Shown: positions 24,072 to 32,789, counted from the stretch's first letter. The stretch: DNA of 42,666 nt from Halanaerobiales bacterium (GCA_022360715.1 JAKSCG010000248.1:1-42666), one strand, 5' to 3'. Program-made: numbers and translations. The notes: generated from the sequence alone by a model not told the origin.

Positions 24072-26426
24072 CTATTTTACAATATTACCATGATCAACCG
24101 ACCAAAAAGGTGCCAAATAGATCGGCAGTTGTTCCGGACTACCGATCAGCCGGTTGTGCCGCCAACTGGCCGGAAACATTCCCCGGTATCTTCCGGTATT
24201 AAAGCGCTGGCCAATCAGCAAAACTACCCCCCGATCGGAATTTGAGCGAATAGTCCTACCGGCGGCCTGTAATACTTTATTCATCCCGGGGTAGAGATAT
24301 GCAAACTCATAACCGGCCCCGTTTTTTATCTGGAAATACTCACGGATTAACTCCCTTTCCAGGCAGATCAGGGGATGACCTACCCCCACGATAATTACCC
24401 CGGACAAGCGCTCCCCCTTTAAGTCGATCCCTTCGGCAAAAATCCCACCCAGCACGGCAAAACCGAGCAGACTATCCGCTGCATCGGCACTGAATGCCGT
24501 CAAAAAACCCTCTTTTTCCCGTTCGGCCATTTCCCGTGATTGCAACAGGGTCTTGACACCAGGATATAAACGGCTGAAATGCTCATAAACCTGCTCCATA
24601 TAACGGTAAGAAGAAAAAAATACCAGATAATTCCCCTGTTTCTGCTCCAGCAGTTTAGCCAGATAGAGCGCGATCCTCTCCAGTCCCTTTTCTCTCTCCC
24701 GGAACCGGGTTGAGATATCACCGGCGATCAATAAACAGAGATTGTCGGGCGAAAAGGGGGAATCCAATTCCAGCAGATAGTCTTCCTCCTGGCCCCCCAG
24801 TACTTCCCGGAAGTATTCCAACGGGGTTAAGGTAGCGGAGAAAAAAACGGCTGTCCGATTGCCTCGCAGTATTTCCCGCAATAAACCGGAGGGATCAAGA
24901 CAAAATAATTTAATCAGTAGTCCATCCTCAACTCTCTGGAAATAGGTCAGATAGTTTTGATTGTACAACTCGGCAATCCGGATAAAAGACAGAACGGCAA
25001 AATACACCTCGAGTAGCTGTTGATAATATAACGAGTCTGGCCCGGTTCGCAGCAGGCACTCTTCGCTCAGGACTAAAAATCGCGCTAAAGACGGTAACAA
25101 ATCCTGTGGTGCTGTTTTTTCGATCAACTCCTGGCCGGTCAGCTCCTCCTCCGTCTCCCGGAAAAAGCGATTAATGATCCGGAGGATGCGGCCCAACCTT
25201 TGCTCACCCGGCAAAAGAGCGGTAAGTTCCAGAAAGGTACTCTGCTTTAGCTCGGCCGAAAACATCTCCCGGGCCCGTTCCAGCAGATTATGGGCTTCAT
25301 CGATCAGAAAGATAAACTCCGCGCTGCTCTCCTCCAACCGTTTTAACGAAACCCGGGGATCAAAAAAATAATTATAGTCGCCAATTACCAGATCGACCCA
25401 GTGGAAGAGCTCAAGGGAAAACTCAAAGGGACAGACCCGATAACGGTTAGCATATTGTTCAATCATCGCCCGGGTCATTATATTTTGTTCCCGGAGGATC
25501 GCTTTAATTGCCTGATTAACCCGGTCAAAATGCCCCCGGGCATATTGACAAAAAAGCGGATTACAATCCCTTTCCTCCTGGAAACAGATCCGGTCCCGGG
25601 CCGTCAGGGTCAGTACTTTTAGTTCCAAACCATTTTGCTGCATCAAACGGACCGTTTCTTCGGCCACCTGGCTGGTGGTAGTCCGGGCCGTCAGGTAAAA
25701 GATCTTGGCTGAATAACCTTCACCCATAGCCTTTACTGCTGGATAAAGGGTGGAAACAGTCTTTCCGATACCAGTTGGAGCCTGAATAAAGATGCTTTTC
25801 TCCTCAAAAATACTTTTATAAACAGCTACAGCCATCTTCCGCTGTCCTGCCCGGTATTGTGCAAAGGGAAACTCTAAACCTTTAATGGAGTTGTCTCTCC
25901 TCTTGAGCCAGGAGTAACTGAGATCAGCCCAAAAAAGATAGCGGCTGATTAAATCCCCAAAGAAATCACTTAACTCCTCGCGGGGAAAGTCCATACAGAT
26001 AGACTTTATATCCCCACTTTCCAGCTGATAGTAACTTAACTGTACGGTAATCTTTGCTAGATCTTGCTGCTGAGTATAAATATGGGCATATACCTTTGCC
26101 TGAGCCCAGTGCAGCAGATTGAAATCCTCATCAATCTCCTCCAAATTCCGGCCAGTCGATTTTATCTCCTCAATAATTACCCGGTCACCCTGCTGGAAAA
26201 GACCATCAGCCCGGCCTTCAACTTTTATTATGTAATTATCCTGTTCTACACTATGAGAAAGGTGTACCTCTGCTTGATAATCCTCACCCCGGGACTGCTG
26301 TACCTTCTGATGAGCCCTGATCCCCTCAACAGATCTGCTGCTGCCGGAAAAACTATTGTCCAGATCCCCCCAACGGAGAATAAATTCAACCAGGTTCCGA
26401 ACCGAGATACGGATTTCATTTTTCAT
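24072..26426 (-). CDS. PD-(D/E)XK nuclease fused to an XPD/DinG-like iron-sulfur helicase
   Basis: The protein (784 residues from ATG 26426) has an N-terminal RecB/Cas4-like nuclease region (ADGLF, VIIEEIKST and QAKVYAHIY supply the Asp, Glu-x-Lys and Gln-x3-Tyr of the fold). The helicase begins near 195 with FAQYRAGQRKM, Walker A PTGIGKT, and DEAH in FLIDEAHN. Four cysteines between motifs I and II (ICFQEERDC, PLFC and YRVCPF) would hold the iron-sulfur cluster. Motif VI is QAAGRTIRS. It is a superfamily 2 DNA helicase, 5' to 3' if it acts as XPD. ATG 26426 has AAGGA about ten bases upstream; TTG 26435 does not. Its neighbours do not reveal its repair pathway. Confidence 0.88.
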   Translation of the reverse strand: MKNEIRISVRNLVEFILRWGDLDNSFSGSSRSVEGIRAHQKVQQSRGEDYQAEVHLSHSVEQDNYIIKVEGRADGLFQQGDRVIIEEIKSTGRNLEEIDEDFNLLHWAQAKVYAHIYTQQQDLAKITVQLSYYQLESGDIKSICMDFPREELSDFFGDLISRYLFWADLSYSWLKRRDNSIKGLEFPFAQYRAGQRKMAVAVYKSIFEEKSIFIQAPTGIGKTVSTLYPAVKAMGEGYSAKIFYLTARTTTSQVAEETVRLMQQNGLELKVLTLTARDRICFQEERDCNPLFCQYARGHFDRVNQAIKAILREQNIMTRAMIEQYANRYRVCPFEFSLELFHWVDLVIGDYNYFFDPRVSLKRLEESSAEFIFLIDEAHNLLERAREMFSAELKQSTFLELTALLPGEQRLGRILRIINRFFRETEEELTGQELIEKTAPQDLLPSLARFLVLSEECLLRTGPDSLYYQQLLEVYFAVLSFIRIAELYNQNYLTYFQRVEDGLLIKLFCLDPSGLLREILRGNRTAVFFSATLTPLEYFREVLGGQEEDYLLELDSPFSPDNLCLLIAGDISTRFREREKGLERIALYLAKLLEQKQGNYLVFFSSYRYMEQVYEHFSRLYPGVKTLLQSREMAEREKEGFLTAFSADAADSLLGFAVLGGIFAEGIDLKGERLSGVIIVGVGHPLICLERELIREYFQIKNGAGYEFAYLYPGMNKVLQAAGRTIRSNSDRGVVLLIGQRFNTGRYRGMFPASWRHNRLIGSPEQLPIYLAPFWSVDHGNIVK

Positions 26427-26659
26427 ATAGATCAAATCCTTTATGTAGATATAATATTAATGTTTTTCACCGACAAATATTTTAACGTCTTAGTTCAGGA
26501 AAAAAGGAAAGAATAAAATAAAGTCTTGTCTGTAAAAATGCTTATTCTTTTTAACCCTTTTTCCCTTTCACTAAGACTAATATTTGTAATGTTCATTTAC
26601 ATTAATATTATATCATAGCTATAGTATAATATGATAAAACACAGAAAGGAACGTTCTGA

Positions 26660-27064
26660 TCAGTTGACTCTGGTACCATTTTTAGAGCGAATGGAAAAGA
26701 AAACTATACTTATCTTGAGAATACAGGCCAAAGTTGCTACATAAAACCCTCTAACTATGAAAAATCAAAAAGTAGAAAATATCGAAATGATATGAAGTTA
26801 AGGGAAAATATGATTTATGATGAAATACTGGATGAGTATACCTGTCAAAATGGCAAGAAATTTAAAGTAGTAGGTCATACTACCAGGAAAGCAAAGTCCG
26901 GAACAACCGATGTGGCTTGCTATTATATAAAAAGCTAGTTGCATAAGCTAAAGCAAAAATCAGAAAATAAGAATAGGTAAAAAAAGAGGATTTATAAACC
27001 CCCTTTGCGGGGGTTTTTTTAGGCTATTCAAAAGAAGTTATAAAAACTATTTTGAGACAGCCCC
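26660..27064 (+). mobile_element. IS1182-family insertion sequence relic
   Basis: From about 26660 an open frame reads SVDSGTIFRANGKENYTYLE, NTGQSCYIKPSNYEKSKSRK, YRNDMKLRENMIYDEILDEY and TCQNGKKFKVVG before a stop at 26940. The IKPSNYE, RRENMIYDE-like and YTCxNGK pieces are characteristic of the middle of IS1182 transposases. A stop at 26657 closes it upstream and the zinc-binding C-terminus is missing. The right end reads TTTTGAGACAGCCCC (27050-27064), the mirror of the ends at 13798 and 42429. It is a deleted, non-functional copy and lies on the border of the AT-rich osmolyte module. Confidence 0.8.
26999..27020 (+). terminator. Strong terminator within the IS relic
   Basis: CCCCC, a loop of TTTG and C, then GGGGG followed by seven Ts forms an intrinsic terminator on the plus strand, between the relic and its right end. 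It would shield the downstream genes from read-through. Confidence 0.85.
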
Positions 27065-27091
27065 ATTCTACTGGTTTTATATTAAATTTTA

Positions 27092-27973
27092 CTATTGTAA
27101 AAGCCCCTTATCTTTAAGCATTAATGTGGCTACTTCCTTTGCATTTGCACCCTCATCAACCATAAGGTTATATTTTTGCATTTCTTCATCGGTCCATTTA
27201 TTCCCAAGTTCTTCTAACGCTTTTACAACTTCTGGATTTTCCTTAGCAAAATCTACTCTTAGTATTGGTGTTACATAATATGGTGGGAAGAACTGTTTAT
27301 CATCTTCTAAATTTACAAAGCCAAATTTAGCAATTCTACCATCTGTACTAAATGAAGAGTTTACATCTAATTCCCCATCATTAAGCGCTGCATATGTTAA
27401 CCCCTGATCCATTGATACTTCTTTGTCAAACTCAAGTCCAGGATATACTTCTTTTAGCCCTGGAAGTCCATCAATACGCTCTAAAAATTCTACATTACAA
27501 CCAATAGTTAAATCCTTAGAATGTTCTACAAGATCAGATATTGTTAGTATACCCAACTTCTCTGCTGTATCAGCTCTTACTGATAATACATAGGTATTAT
27601 TCCAACCTAATGGTTCAAGCCATGTGATACCATCTTGTTTCTCACAGTTCTCTTTTACATAATCATATGTTTCTTGCTGTGAAAGTATTTCAGTTTGTTT
27701 AAAAACTGCTGTATATGCCGAACCAGTAAATTCTGGATATAAGTCTATATTTCCAGTTTTTAATGCATTATAGCAAAGCATTGTTCCACCAAGTTCTTTC
27801 ACCTCTGTTTTAAAGCCCTTTGATTCTAAATATACTGAGAATAATTGGCCTGTTATTCTTTGCTCTGTATAATTCTTGTGTGATATTTTTATAACATCAC
27901 TATTACCAGAACATCCTGCAATTGATATAATCAAAATAAATATGCTTACGAATACTAATAGTCTTTTTTTCAA
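27092..27973 (-). CDS. opuCC: Glycine betaine/osmolyte binding lipoprotein of an OpuC-type ABC transporter
   Basis: The protein (293 residues) starts with a lipoprotein signal MKKRLLVFVSIFILIISIAG followed by the lipobox cysteine (IAGCSG). It belongs to the OpuAC/ProX-like type II fold: ISHKNYTEQRITGQLFSVYL, TGNIDLYPEFTGSAYTAVF and DQGLTYAALNDGELDV. This fold binds quaternary ammonium compounds such as betaine and carnitine. It is the last gene of opuCA-opuCB-opuCC. Its codon use is visibly more AT-rich than the flanking housekeeping genes. An IS relic lies just downstream. Confidence 0.88.
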   Translation of the reverse strand: MKKRLLVFVSIFILIISIAGCSGNSDVIKISHKNYTEQRITGQLFSVYLESKGFKTEVKELGGTMLCYNALKTGNIDLYPEFTGSAYTAVFKQTEILSQQETYDYVKENCEKQDGITWLEPLGWNNTYVLSVRADTAEKLGILTISDLVEHSKDLTIGCNVEFLERIDGLPGLKEVYPGLEFDKEVSMDQGLTYAALNDGELDVNSSFSTDGRIAKFGFVNLEDDKQFFPPYYVTPILRVDFAKENPEVVKALEELGNKWTDEEMQKYNLMVDEGANAKEVATLMLKDKGLLQ

Positions 27974-27984
27974 TATAATCCCTC

Positions 27985-28632
27985 CTAAGCTTTTTCTTGT
28001 CTTACAATCCCCTTCGATGTTAACTGCTTTTCACATATGCCTAGTATAAAATCAGCTAAAAGGGCTAATGACGCTGAAGCTATAGCTCCTGTTAATATCA
28101 TAGGATAGTTAAGCATCCCTATACCTTGATAAATTAAATCGCCTAATCCACCGGCACCAATAAGAGTAGCGATAGTAGCAATCCCAATACATGTTACTGT
28201 AGCAATTCTGATACCTGCCATAATAACAGAAATAGACATAGGGACTTCTACCTTAAGCATTATCTGAGTTTTTGACATCCCCATACCCCTAGCAGCTTCA
28301 ATTATTGCTGGGTTTACATTTCTTATTCCTATTAAAGTATTTTTTATGATAGGTAAAAGAGCATATAAAAATAGTGCAAAAATCGCAGGGTTTCTTCCAA
28401 TCCCAAAGTACGGCATACAGAATGCAAATAGTGCTAAAGATGGAATTGTCTGAATGACATTTGCAATATTTATTACTATATTTGCTATTTTCTTATGGTT
28501 TACAATGGAAAAACCTATAGGTACTCCAATCACACAGGCTAATAAAACCGATATTCCAGTAAGTGATATATGTTCTAAAGTTTTATTAATAATAGTCATA
28601 TAGTTCTTTGATATAAAGCCAATAATATCCAT
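27985..28632 (-). CDS. opuCB: OpuCB-type permease
   Basis: This is the membrane subunit of the osmolyte importer, 215 residues, with about six membrane segments and a typical EAA-loop: EAARGMGMSKTQIMLKVEVPMSISVIMAGIRI. The ATG overlaps the last base of the upstream stop codon (TAATG). It is the only permease gene here, so a homodimer is expected; in B. subtilis OpuC two permeases are used. It is followed 11 bases later by the binding-protein gene. The AT-rich codon use matches the other two genes. Confidence 0.88.
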   Translation of the reverse strand: MDIIGFISKNYMTIINKTLEHISLTGISVLLACVIGVPIGFSIVNHKKIANIVINIANVIQTIPSLALFAFCMPYFGIGRNPAIFALFLYALLPIIKNTLIGIRNVNPAIIEAARGMGMSKTQIMLKVEVPMSISVIMAGIRIATVTCIGIATIATLIGAGGLGDLIYQGIGMLNYPMILTGAIASASLALLADFILGICEKQLTSKGIVRQEKA

Positions 28633-29771
28633 TAATACTCCTCACTTTCTGGTACAATTTGACTAAGGACGTTTAGTATACTTGTATTAGTAATAATACC
28701 GAGTAAATTTTCCTCTTTATCAACGACTGGACTGTGCCTTAATTTTTTCTCTTTCCTAATATTTAATACTTCAGTTAGTGGCATATCAAAAGGTATTTTT
28801 ACTACATCAGTTTTCATAATGTCTTTCATTTTAGTCTCATGATTTTCAATTCCATAAAATCTATTAGAACCCACAATACCTAAAAGTTTTTCAGTGCTTC
28901 TAGCCCGTTTTTCTACAACAGCAAGTACTGTAGTGTCATGCTTTTTCATTATTTCAATTGTCTGTGCAACAGAACGACTACCATATACTTTAACTACTTT
29001 GTTACTCATAATATCCTGTGCTTTTAGCATATCAGGTGTTTTCCATAATCTATCTTTTCCTACAAAGGATTCAACAAACTCATTAATAGGATTTTTCAAT
29101 ATTTCTTCTGGTGTATCATACTGAATTATCTTTCCATCACAAATTACTGCTATTTTATCGCCAAGCTTTATTGCTTCATCTATATCATGGGTAACGAAAA
29201 CAATAGTTTTTCCAAACTCCTCTTGTAATCTTAATAATTCGTCTTGTAGTTGTTCTCTTGTTATAGGATCAAGGGCGCTGAAAGGTTCATCCATTAGTAT
29301 CACATCAGGTTCATTAGCGAGAGCTCTAGCAACACCTACTCTTTGCTGTTGTCCTCCACTTAATTCTCTAGGATACCTGTAAGCATACTCCTCATATGGA
29401 AGTTCTATTATATCCATTAGGTATTTTATTTTAGATAGTATCTCTTCATCTTTTTTATTACATAGTTTTGGTACTGTTGCGATATTTTCTTTAATTGTAT
29501 TATGTGGAAAAAGACCCACATTCTGAATCACATATCCAATATTTCTTCTAAGTTCATTTTTGTTTTTAGATTTAATATCTTCACCATTTATGTATATCTG
29601 GCCACTTGTAGGTTCTATAAGTCGATTTATCATTTTCAACGTAGTTGTTTTTCCACAACCACTTTCTCCTACTAATACTACAAACTCCCCTTTTTGAATG
29701 TGTAAATCTAAATTATCTACAACGTTTGTTTTACCATTATACGATTTACATATTTTTTTTAATATAATCAT
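28632..29771 (-). CDS. opuCA: OpuCA-type ATPase with tandem CBS domains
   Basis: The ATPase (379 residues) has Walker A in LVGESGCGKTTTLK, the signature LSGGQQQRVGVARALA, Walker B in VILMDEPFSALDP and the H-loop VFVTHDIDEA. The C-terminal region (about 250-375) holds two CBS domains (ARDIM-like MLKAQDIMSNKVVKVYGSRS and MKDIMKTDVVKIPFDMPLTE). In Listeria the CBS domains of OpuCA bind c-di-AMP and inhibit uptake. So post-translational control by this signal is plausible here. It is the first gene of the operon and has GGAGGAT before the ATG. Confidence 0.9.
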   Translation of the reverse strand: MIILKKICKSYNGKTNVVDNLDLHIQKGEFVVLVGESGCGKTTTLKMINRLIEPTSGQIYINGEDIKSKNKNELRRNIGYVIQNVGLFPHNTIKENIATVPKLCNKKDEEILSKIKYLMDIIELPYEEYAYRYPRELSGGQQQRVGVARALANEPDVILMDEPFSALDPITREQLQDELLRLQEEFGKTIVFVTHDIDEAIKLGDKIAVICDGKIIQYDTPEEILKNPINEFVESFVGKDRLWKTPDMLKAQDIMSNKVVKVYGSRSVAQTIEIMKKHDTTVLAVVEKRARSTEKLLGIVGSNRFYGIENHETKMKDIMKTDVVKIPFDMPLTEVLNIRKEKKLRHSPVVDKEENLLGIITNTSILNVLSQIVPESEEY

Positions 29772-29795
29772 TTATCCTCCTAATAATAATGTATT

Positions 29796-29927
29796 TGTAA
29801 CATTGTTACATATTATTAATTTAATAAATTTTATAGTCAATATATAATACACACAAGTATTTGTGACAACTTCAATACCCGCATAAGTTGTCAATTTGAC
29901 TACACTATTATAACATATAAGTTGTCA
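29796..29927. promoter_or_regulatory. Promoter/operator region between opuCA and the BusR-like gene
   Basis: TGACAACTT (29864-29872) faces AAGTTGTCA (29885-29893) with a 12-base spacer, so the half-sites are 21 bases apart, about two DNA turns. A third AAGTTGTCA is at 29919-29927. The left half overlaps a minus-strand -35 TTGTCA (29864-29869) that is 17 bases from TATATA (29841-29846), the best opuC promoter candidate. A separate perfect repeat TGTAAC-ATT-GTTACA (29796-29810) lies in the opuC leader. BusR-type regulators bind paired half-sites, so these are good candidates. Confidence 0.75.
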
Positions 29928-30013
29928 GTTGTAAAATTTTAGCCTTCCCTTGATTTTTGCATCTATATTTTGATAAAATCTTTATATCAATCAATATTAA
30001 GGAGAATTGATAT

Positions 30014-30634
30014 ATGAAAAAAAAATATGAAACACCTAAATATATTAAAATTGCATTAGACATAGCTTATAGAATTTACAACGATGATTTAAAGGAAGGT
30101 AGTAAGGTTAGTGGACGTTCTACCTTAGCCAGTAAATATAATGTATCTCCTGAAACTATTCGTAGGTCTATTGCTTTGCTTAAAGATATGAATGTAGTTA
30201 AGGTAACTGAAAAAAGTGGTATATCTATACTTAGTAAAAAACAAGCTTATCACTTTATTCAAAATTTTAAATTGAAGGATAGTGTTTCAAAGTTAAAGGA
30301 TGAAACTAATAAGTTAATATTACAAAAAAAAGAAATTGAAGAACATATAGAAAAAAATATTATATCTATTATTGAATATTCATCCCAATTAAGAAACATA
30401 GATCTTATACATCCCTACAAATTACAGATTCCCCAAAACAGCTCCATCATTGGCAAAACAATTGTAGATACTAATTTTTGGCAAAATACAAAAGCAACTA
30501 TTTTAGGAATAAAGAGAAATAACGATTTTATAATTTCCCCTGGCCCCCTTTTAGATTTCAGAGAGAATGACATTATTTTATTTGTAGGAACTGACGGAGT
30601 GTTACAAAATGTTGAAAGTTTTATCAATAAATAA
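30014..30634 (+). CDS. BusR-like GntR regulator with RCK_C (TrkA-C) domain
   Basis: The protein (206 residues) has an N-terminal GntR winged helix (GSKVSGRSTLASKYNVSPETIRRSIALLKDMNVVKV), a central coiled coil (about 85-125, rich in K and E) and a C-terminal RCK_C domain (about 140-205, SSIIGKTIVDTNFWQNTKAT, DFRENDIILFVGT). This exact architecture is BusR, a c-di-AMP-activated repressor of betaine transport in Lactococcus and Streptococcus. It is divergent from the opuC operon with the half-sites between. It probably represses opuC when c-di-AMP is high. AAGGAGAAT precedes the ATG. Codon use is AT-rich like the operon. Confidence 0.88.
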   Translation: MKKKYETPKYIKIALDIAYRIYNDDLKEGSKVSGRSTLASKYNVSPETIRRSIALLKDMNVVKVTEKSGISILSKKQAYHFIQNFKLKDSVSKLKDETNKLILQKKEIEEHIEKNIISIIEYSSQLRNIDLIHPYKLQIPQNSSIIGKTIVDTNFWQNTKATILGIKRNNDFIISPGPLLDFRENDIILFVGTDGVLQNVESFINK

Positions 30635-30662
30635 ATATTGGTTTTAATATAATCCCATTTAA

Positions 30663-30694
30663 AAACGAAAAGGTATCACACCCTTTCGTTTTCG
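30663..30694 (+). terminator. Terminator-like stem after the BusR-like gene
   Basis: AAAACGAAAAGG and CCCTTTCGTTTT form an almost perfect stem around a seven-base loop, 30 bases after the stop codon. Confidence 0.6.
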
Positions 30695-30723
30695 TTGAAT
30701 TTTTGTATTAAAATCTACACAAT

Positions 30724-30769
30724 AAAAAACAGAAGGCAGGAAAATTTTTTGCTACCTTCTGTTTTTTTA
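30724..30769. terminator. Bidirectional terminator
   Basis: AAAAACAGAAGG and CCTTCTGTTTTT form a twelve-pair stem, giving T runs on both strands. It separates the converging BusR-like gene and glmS. Confidence 0.8.
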
Positions 30770-30791
30770 TCCCTTTTTACACATTTGATGT

Positions 30792-30955
30792 ATCATCCTG
30801 ATGTATCATCCTAACATAAAATGCTATTCAGATAAGTATTTATTCAAAAGCTTGTAAGCATATTTTATGCTTACAAGCTTTATTTGATAGTTGAACAAAT
30901 ACATATATAGTGATTTTGGACAAAGTTTATTTCAAAATCACAGTGTCAGGATGAT
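30792..30955. repeat. Hairpin-rich block bounded by inverted repeats, possible MITE
   Basis: ATCATCCTGA (30792-30801) faces TCAGGATGAT (30946-30955). Inside are a long stem CTTGTAAGCAT/ATGCTTACAAG (about 30849-30879) and a stem AGTGATTTTG/CAAAATCAC (about 30910-30941). A 13-bp sequence TGATGTATCATCC is repeated in tandem at 30786-30811 and overlaps the left end. The block has no open frame of note. It ends seven bases before the glmS stop. Confidence 0.55.
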
Positions 30956-30962
30956 CACTGTT

Positions 30963-32789
30963 TTACTCTACCGTTACACTTTTCGCCAGGTTGCGGGGTT
31001 GATCGACATCATAGCCCCTCTCCAGTGCCGTATAATAAGCCAGTAATTGTAGCGGTATGATCGCCAGGACCCCGCTGAAAAGCTCATTAACCGACGGGAT
31101 ATAGAGTACATGATCAACCGATTCCTCGATCTCCCGTTGCCCGGCAAAGGTAATAGCGGTTACATCTGCTCCCCTGGCCTTTACCTCCTTAATATTACTT
31201 AACATCTTATCATAGAGTGAGTGGCGGGCCGCAATTGCCAGTACCGGGACGCCATCTTCCAGTAGGGCCAACGGACCGTGTTTAAGCTCACCGGCCGGAT
31301 ATGCCTCGGCATGGATATAGGAAATCTCCTTCAATTTTAAGGCACCCTCCAGGGCCAGCGGAAAATCCGTATTCCGGCCGATAAAAAAGGCATTTTCCTG
31401 TAGTTTATAAACCTGGGCCCGTCCCTTGATCATCTCCTCACTACTGATCAGGGTCTCGGCAGCCAGCTCCGGCAGACGCAATACCTCGGCAATTAGCGTG
31501 GTTAGCTGCTCTTCCTCCACCGTCCCCCGGACTTTAGCCAGATAGAGAGCCAGCAGATAAAAGGCCGCCACCATCGTAATATAGGCCTTAGTGGAGGCAA
31601 CCGCAATCTCGGGACCGGCCTGCAAGTATAAAACCTGATCGGCTTCCCGGTCAATACTGCTGCCAATCGCATTAGTTAAAGCCAAAACGCGCGCCCCTTG
31701 CTTCCGGGCCAGCCGTAAAGCAGCCAGGGTATCGGCCGTCTCCCCGGACTGACTGACCACGATCACCAGTGACTGTCGATTGAGTAAGGGTTGACGATAG
31801 CGAAACTCCGATGCCACATCAACCTCCACCGGAATCCGGACCAGTTGTTCCAGGACATACTTACCGAGCATCCCGGAATAATAGGCAGTACCACAGGCCA
31901 CAATCTGAATTCGCCGATAACTCCTTAGCTGCTCCGGAGTGAGGCTTAGCTCGCTCAGCTCGATCTTACCCGGAGCAATCCGGTTACTCATTACCCGGCG
32001 CAGGGCATCCGGCTGTTCATGGATCTCTTTGAGCATATAATGCTGATAACCGCCTTTTTCGGCCTGTTCAGCATCCCAGTCGACCTGTAAAGGTTCCCGC
32101 TTAATCTCTTCCCCCTGACGGTTAAAGATCTGCACCCCGTCCTGGGTCACCTGGGCACACTCCCCGTCATTCAAAATCAAAAACTCCCGGGTTTGTTTTA
32201 GGAAAGCGGGTATATCGGAAGCAATAAAATTCTCACCCTGACCCTTGCCGATTACCAGCGGGCTGTCTTTTCTGACCACAAAGATCTTATCCGGTTCATG
32301 GCGGCTTAAGATCGCAAGGGCATAGGAGCCTTCCAGGCGTTCAATCAGGCTGAGCACCGCTTGTTGCACATCCCCCCGATAATTTTCGGCCAGGAGATGG
32401 GCAATAATTTCCGTATCCGTTTCCGAGATAAAGCGATGACCTTTCTGACCCAGTTCATCCTTAAGGCGCTGGAAATTTTCGATGATCCCATTATGGACCA
32501 GCGCAAAATCCCCGCTCCGATCCGCATGGGGATGGGAGTTAAGATCAGAAGGTACACCATGGGTTGCCCAGCGGGTGTGCCCGATACCCATCTTCCCGCT
32601 AGGAGGATTAGAGGTAATCAGGCCATCCAGTTCTTTCAGCTTGCCGACTGCTTTGACTACTTCAATCCCTTTACCGTTAACTACTGCTACTCCTGCCGAA
32701 TCATAACCCCTGTATTCCAACCGTTGTAAACCATCCAACAAAATAGGGGCTACCTCTTTATCACCAACATAACCAACGATTCCGCACAA
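30963..32789 (-). CDS. glmS: Glutamine-fructose-6-phosphate aminotransferase
   Basis: This makes glucosamine 6-phosphate from fructose 6-phosphate and glutamine. The protein (608 residues) begins MCGIVGYVGD with the catalytic Cys2, has LEYRGYDSAG and GIGHTRWATHG of the amidotransferase domain (1-220), and two SIS domains (VACGTAYYSG, SQSGETADTLAALR; then EGALKLKEISYIHAEAYPAGELKHGP). The C-terminal RNLAKSVTVE is intact. The start is TTG 32789, with AGGAGG ten bases upstream and Cys as residue 2. The message passes first through a glmS ribozyme, so glucosamine 6-phosphate should lower its own enzyme. Confidence 0.97.
   Translation of the reverse strand: MCGIVGYVGDKEVAPILLDGLQRLEYRGYDSAGVAVVNGKGIEVVKAVGKLKELDGLITSNPPSGKMGIGHTRWATHGVPSDLNSHPHADRSGDFALVHNGIIENFQRLKDELGQKGHRFISETDTEIIAHLLAENYRGDVQQAVLSLIERLEGSYALAILSRHEPDKIFVVRKDSPLVIGKGQGENFIASDIPAFLKQTREFLILNDGECAQVTQDGVQIFNRQGEEIKREPLQVDWDAEQAEKGGYQHYMLKEIHEQPDALRRVMSNRIAPGKIELSELSLTPEQLRSYRRIQIVACGTAYYSGMLGKYVLEQLVRIPVEVDVASEFRYRQPLLNRQSLVIVVSQSGETADTLAALRLARKQGARVLALTNAIGSSIDREADQVLYLQAGPEIAVASTKAYITMVAAFYLLALYLAKVRGTVEEEQLTTLIAEVLRLPELAAETLISSEEMIKGRAQVYKLQENAFFIGRNTDFPLALEGALKLKEISYIHAEAYPAGELKHGPLALLEDGVPVLAIAARHSLYDKMLSNIKEVKARGADVTAITFAGQREIEESVDHVLYIPSVNELFSGVLAIIPLQLLAYYTALERGYDVDQPRNLAKSVTVE

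Noticed and set aside
26064-26516. Plus-strand open frame of 150 codons
   Set aside because: Most of it is antisense to the nuclease-helicase gene; the rest is intergenic without a motif.
30786-30811. Tandem 13-bp repeats as a CRISPR start
   Set aside because: Only two copies without spacers, and no cas genes are present; the nuclease domain at 24072-26426 belongs to a helicase.
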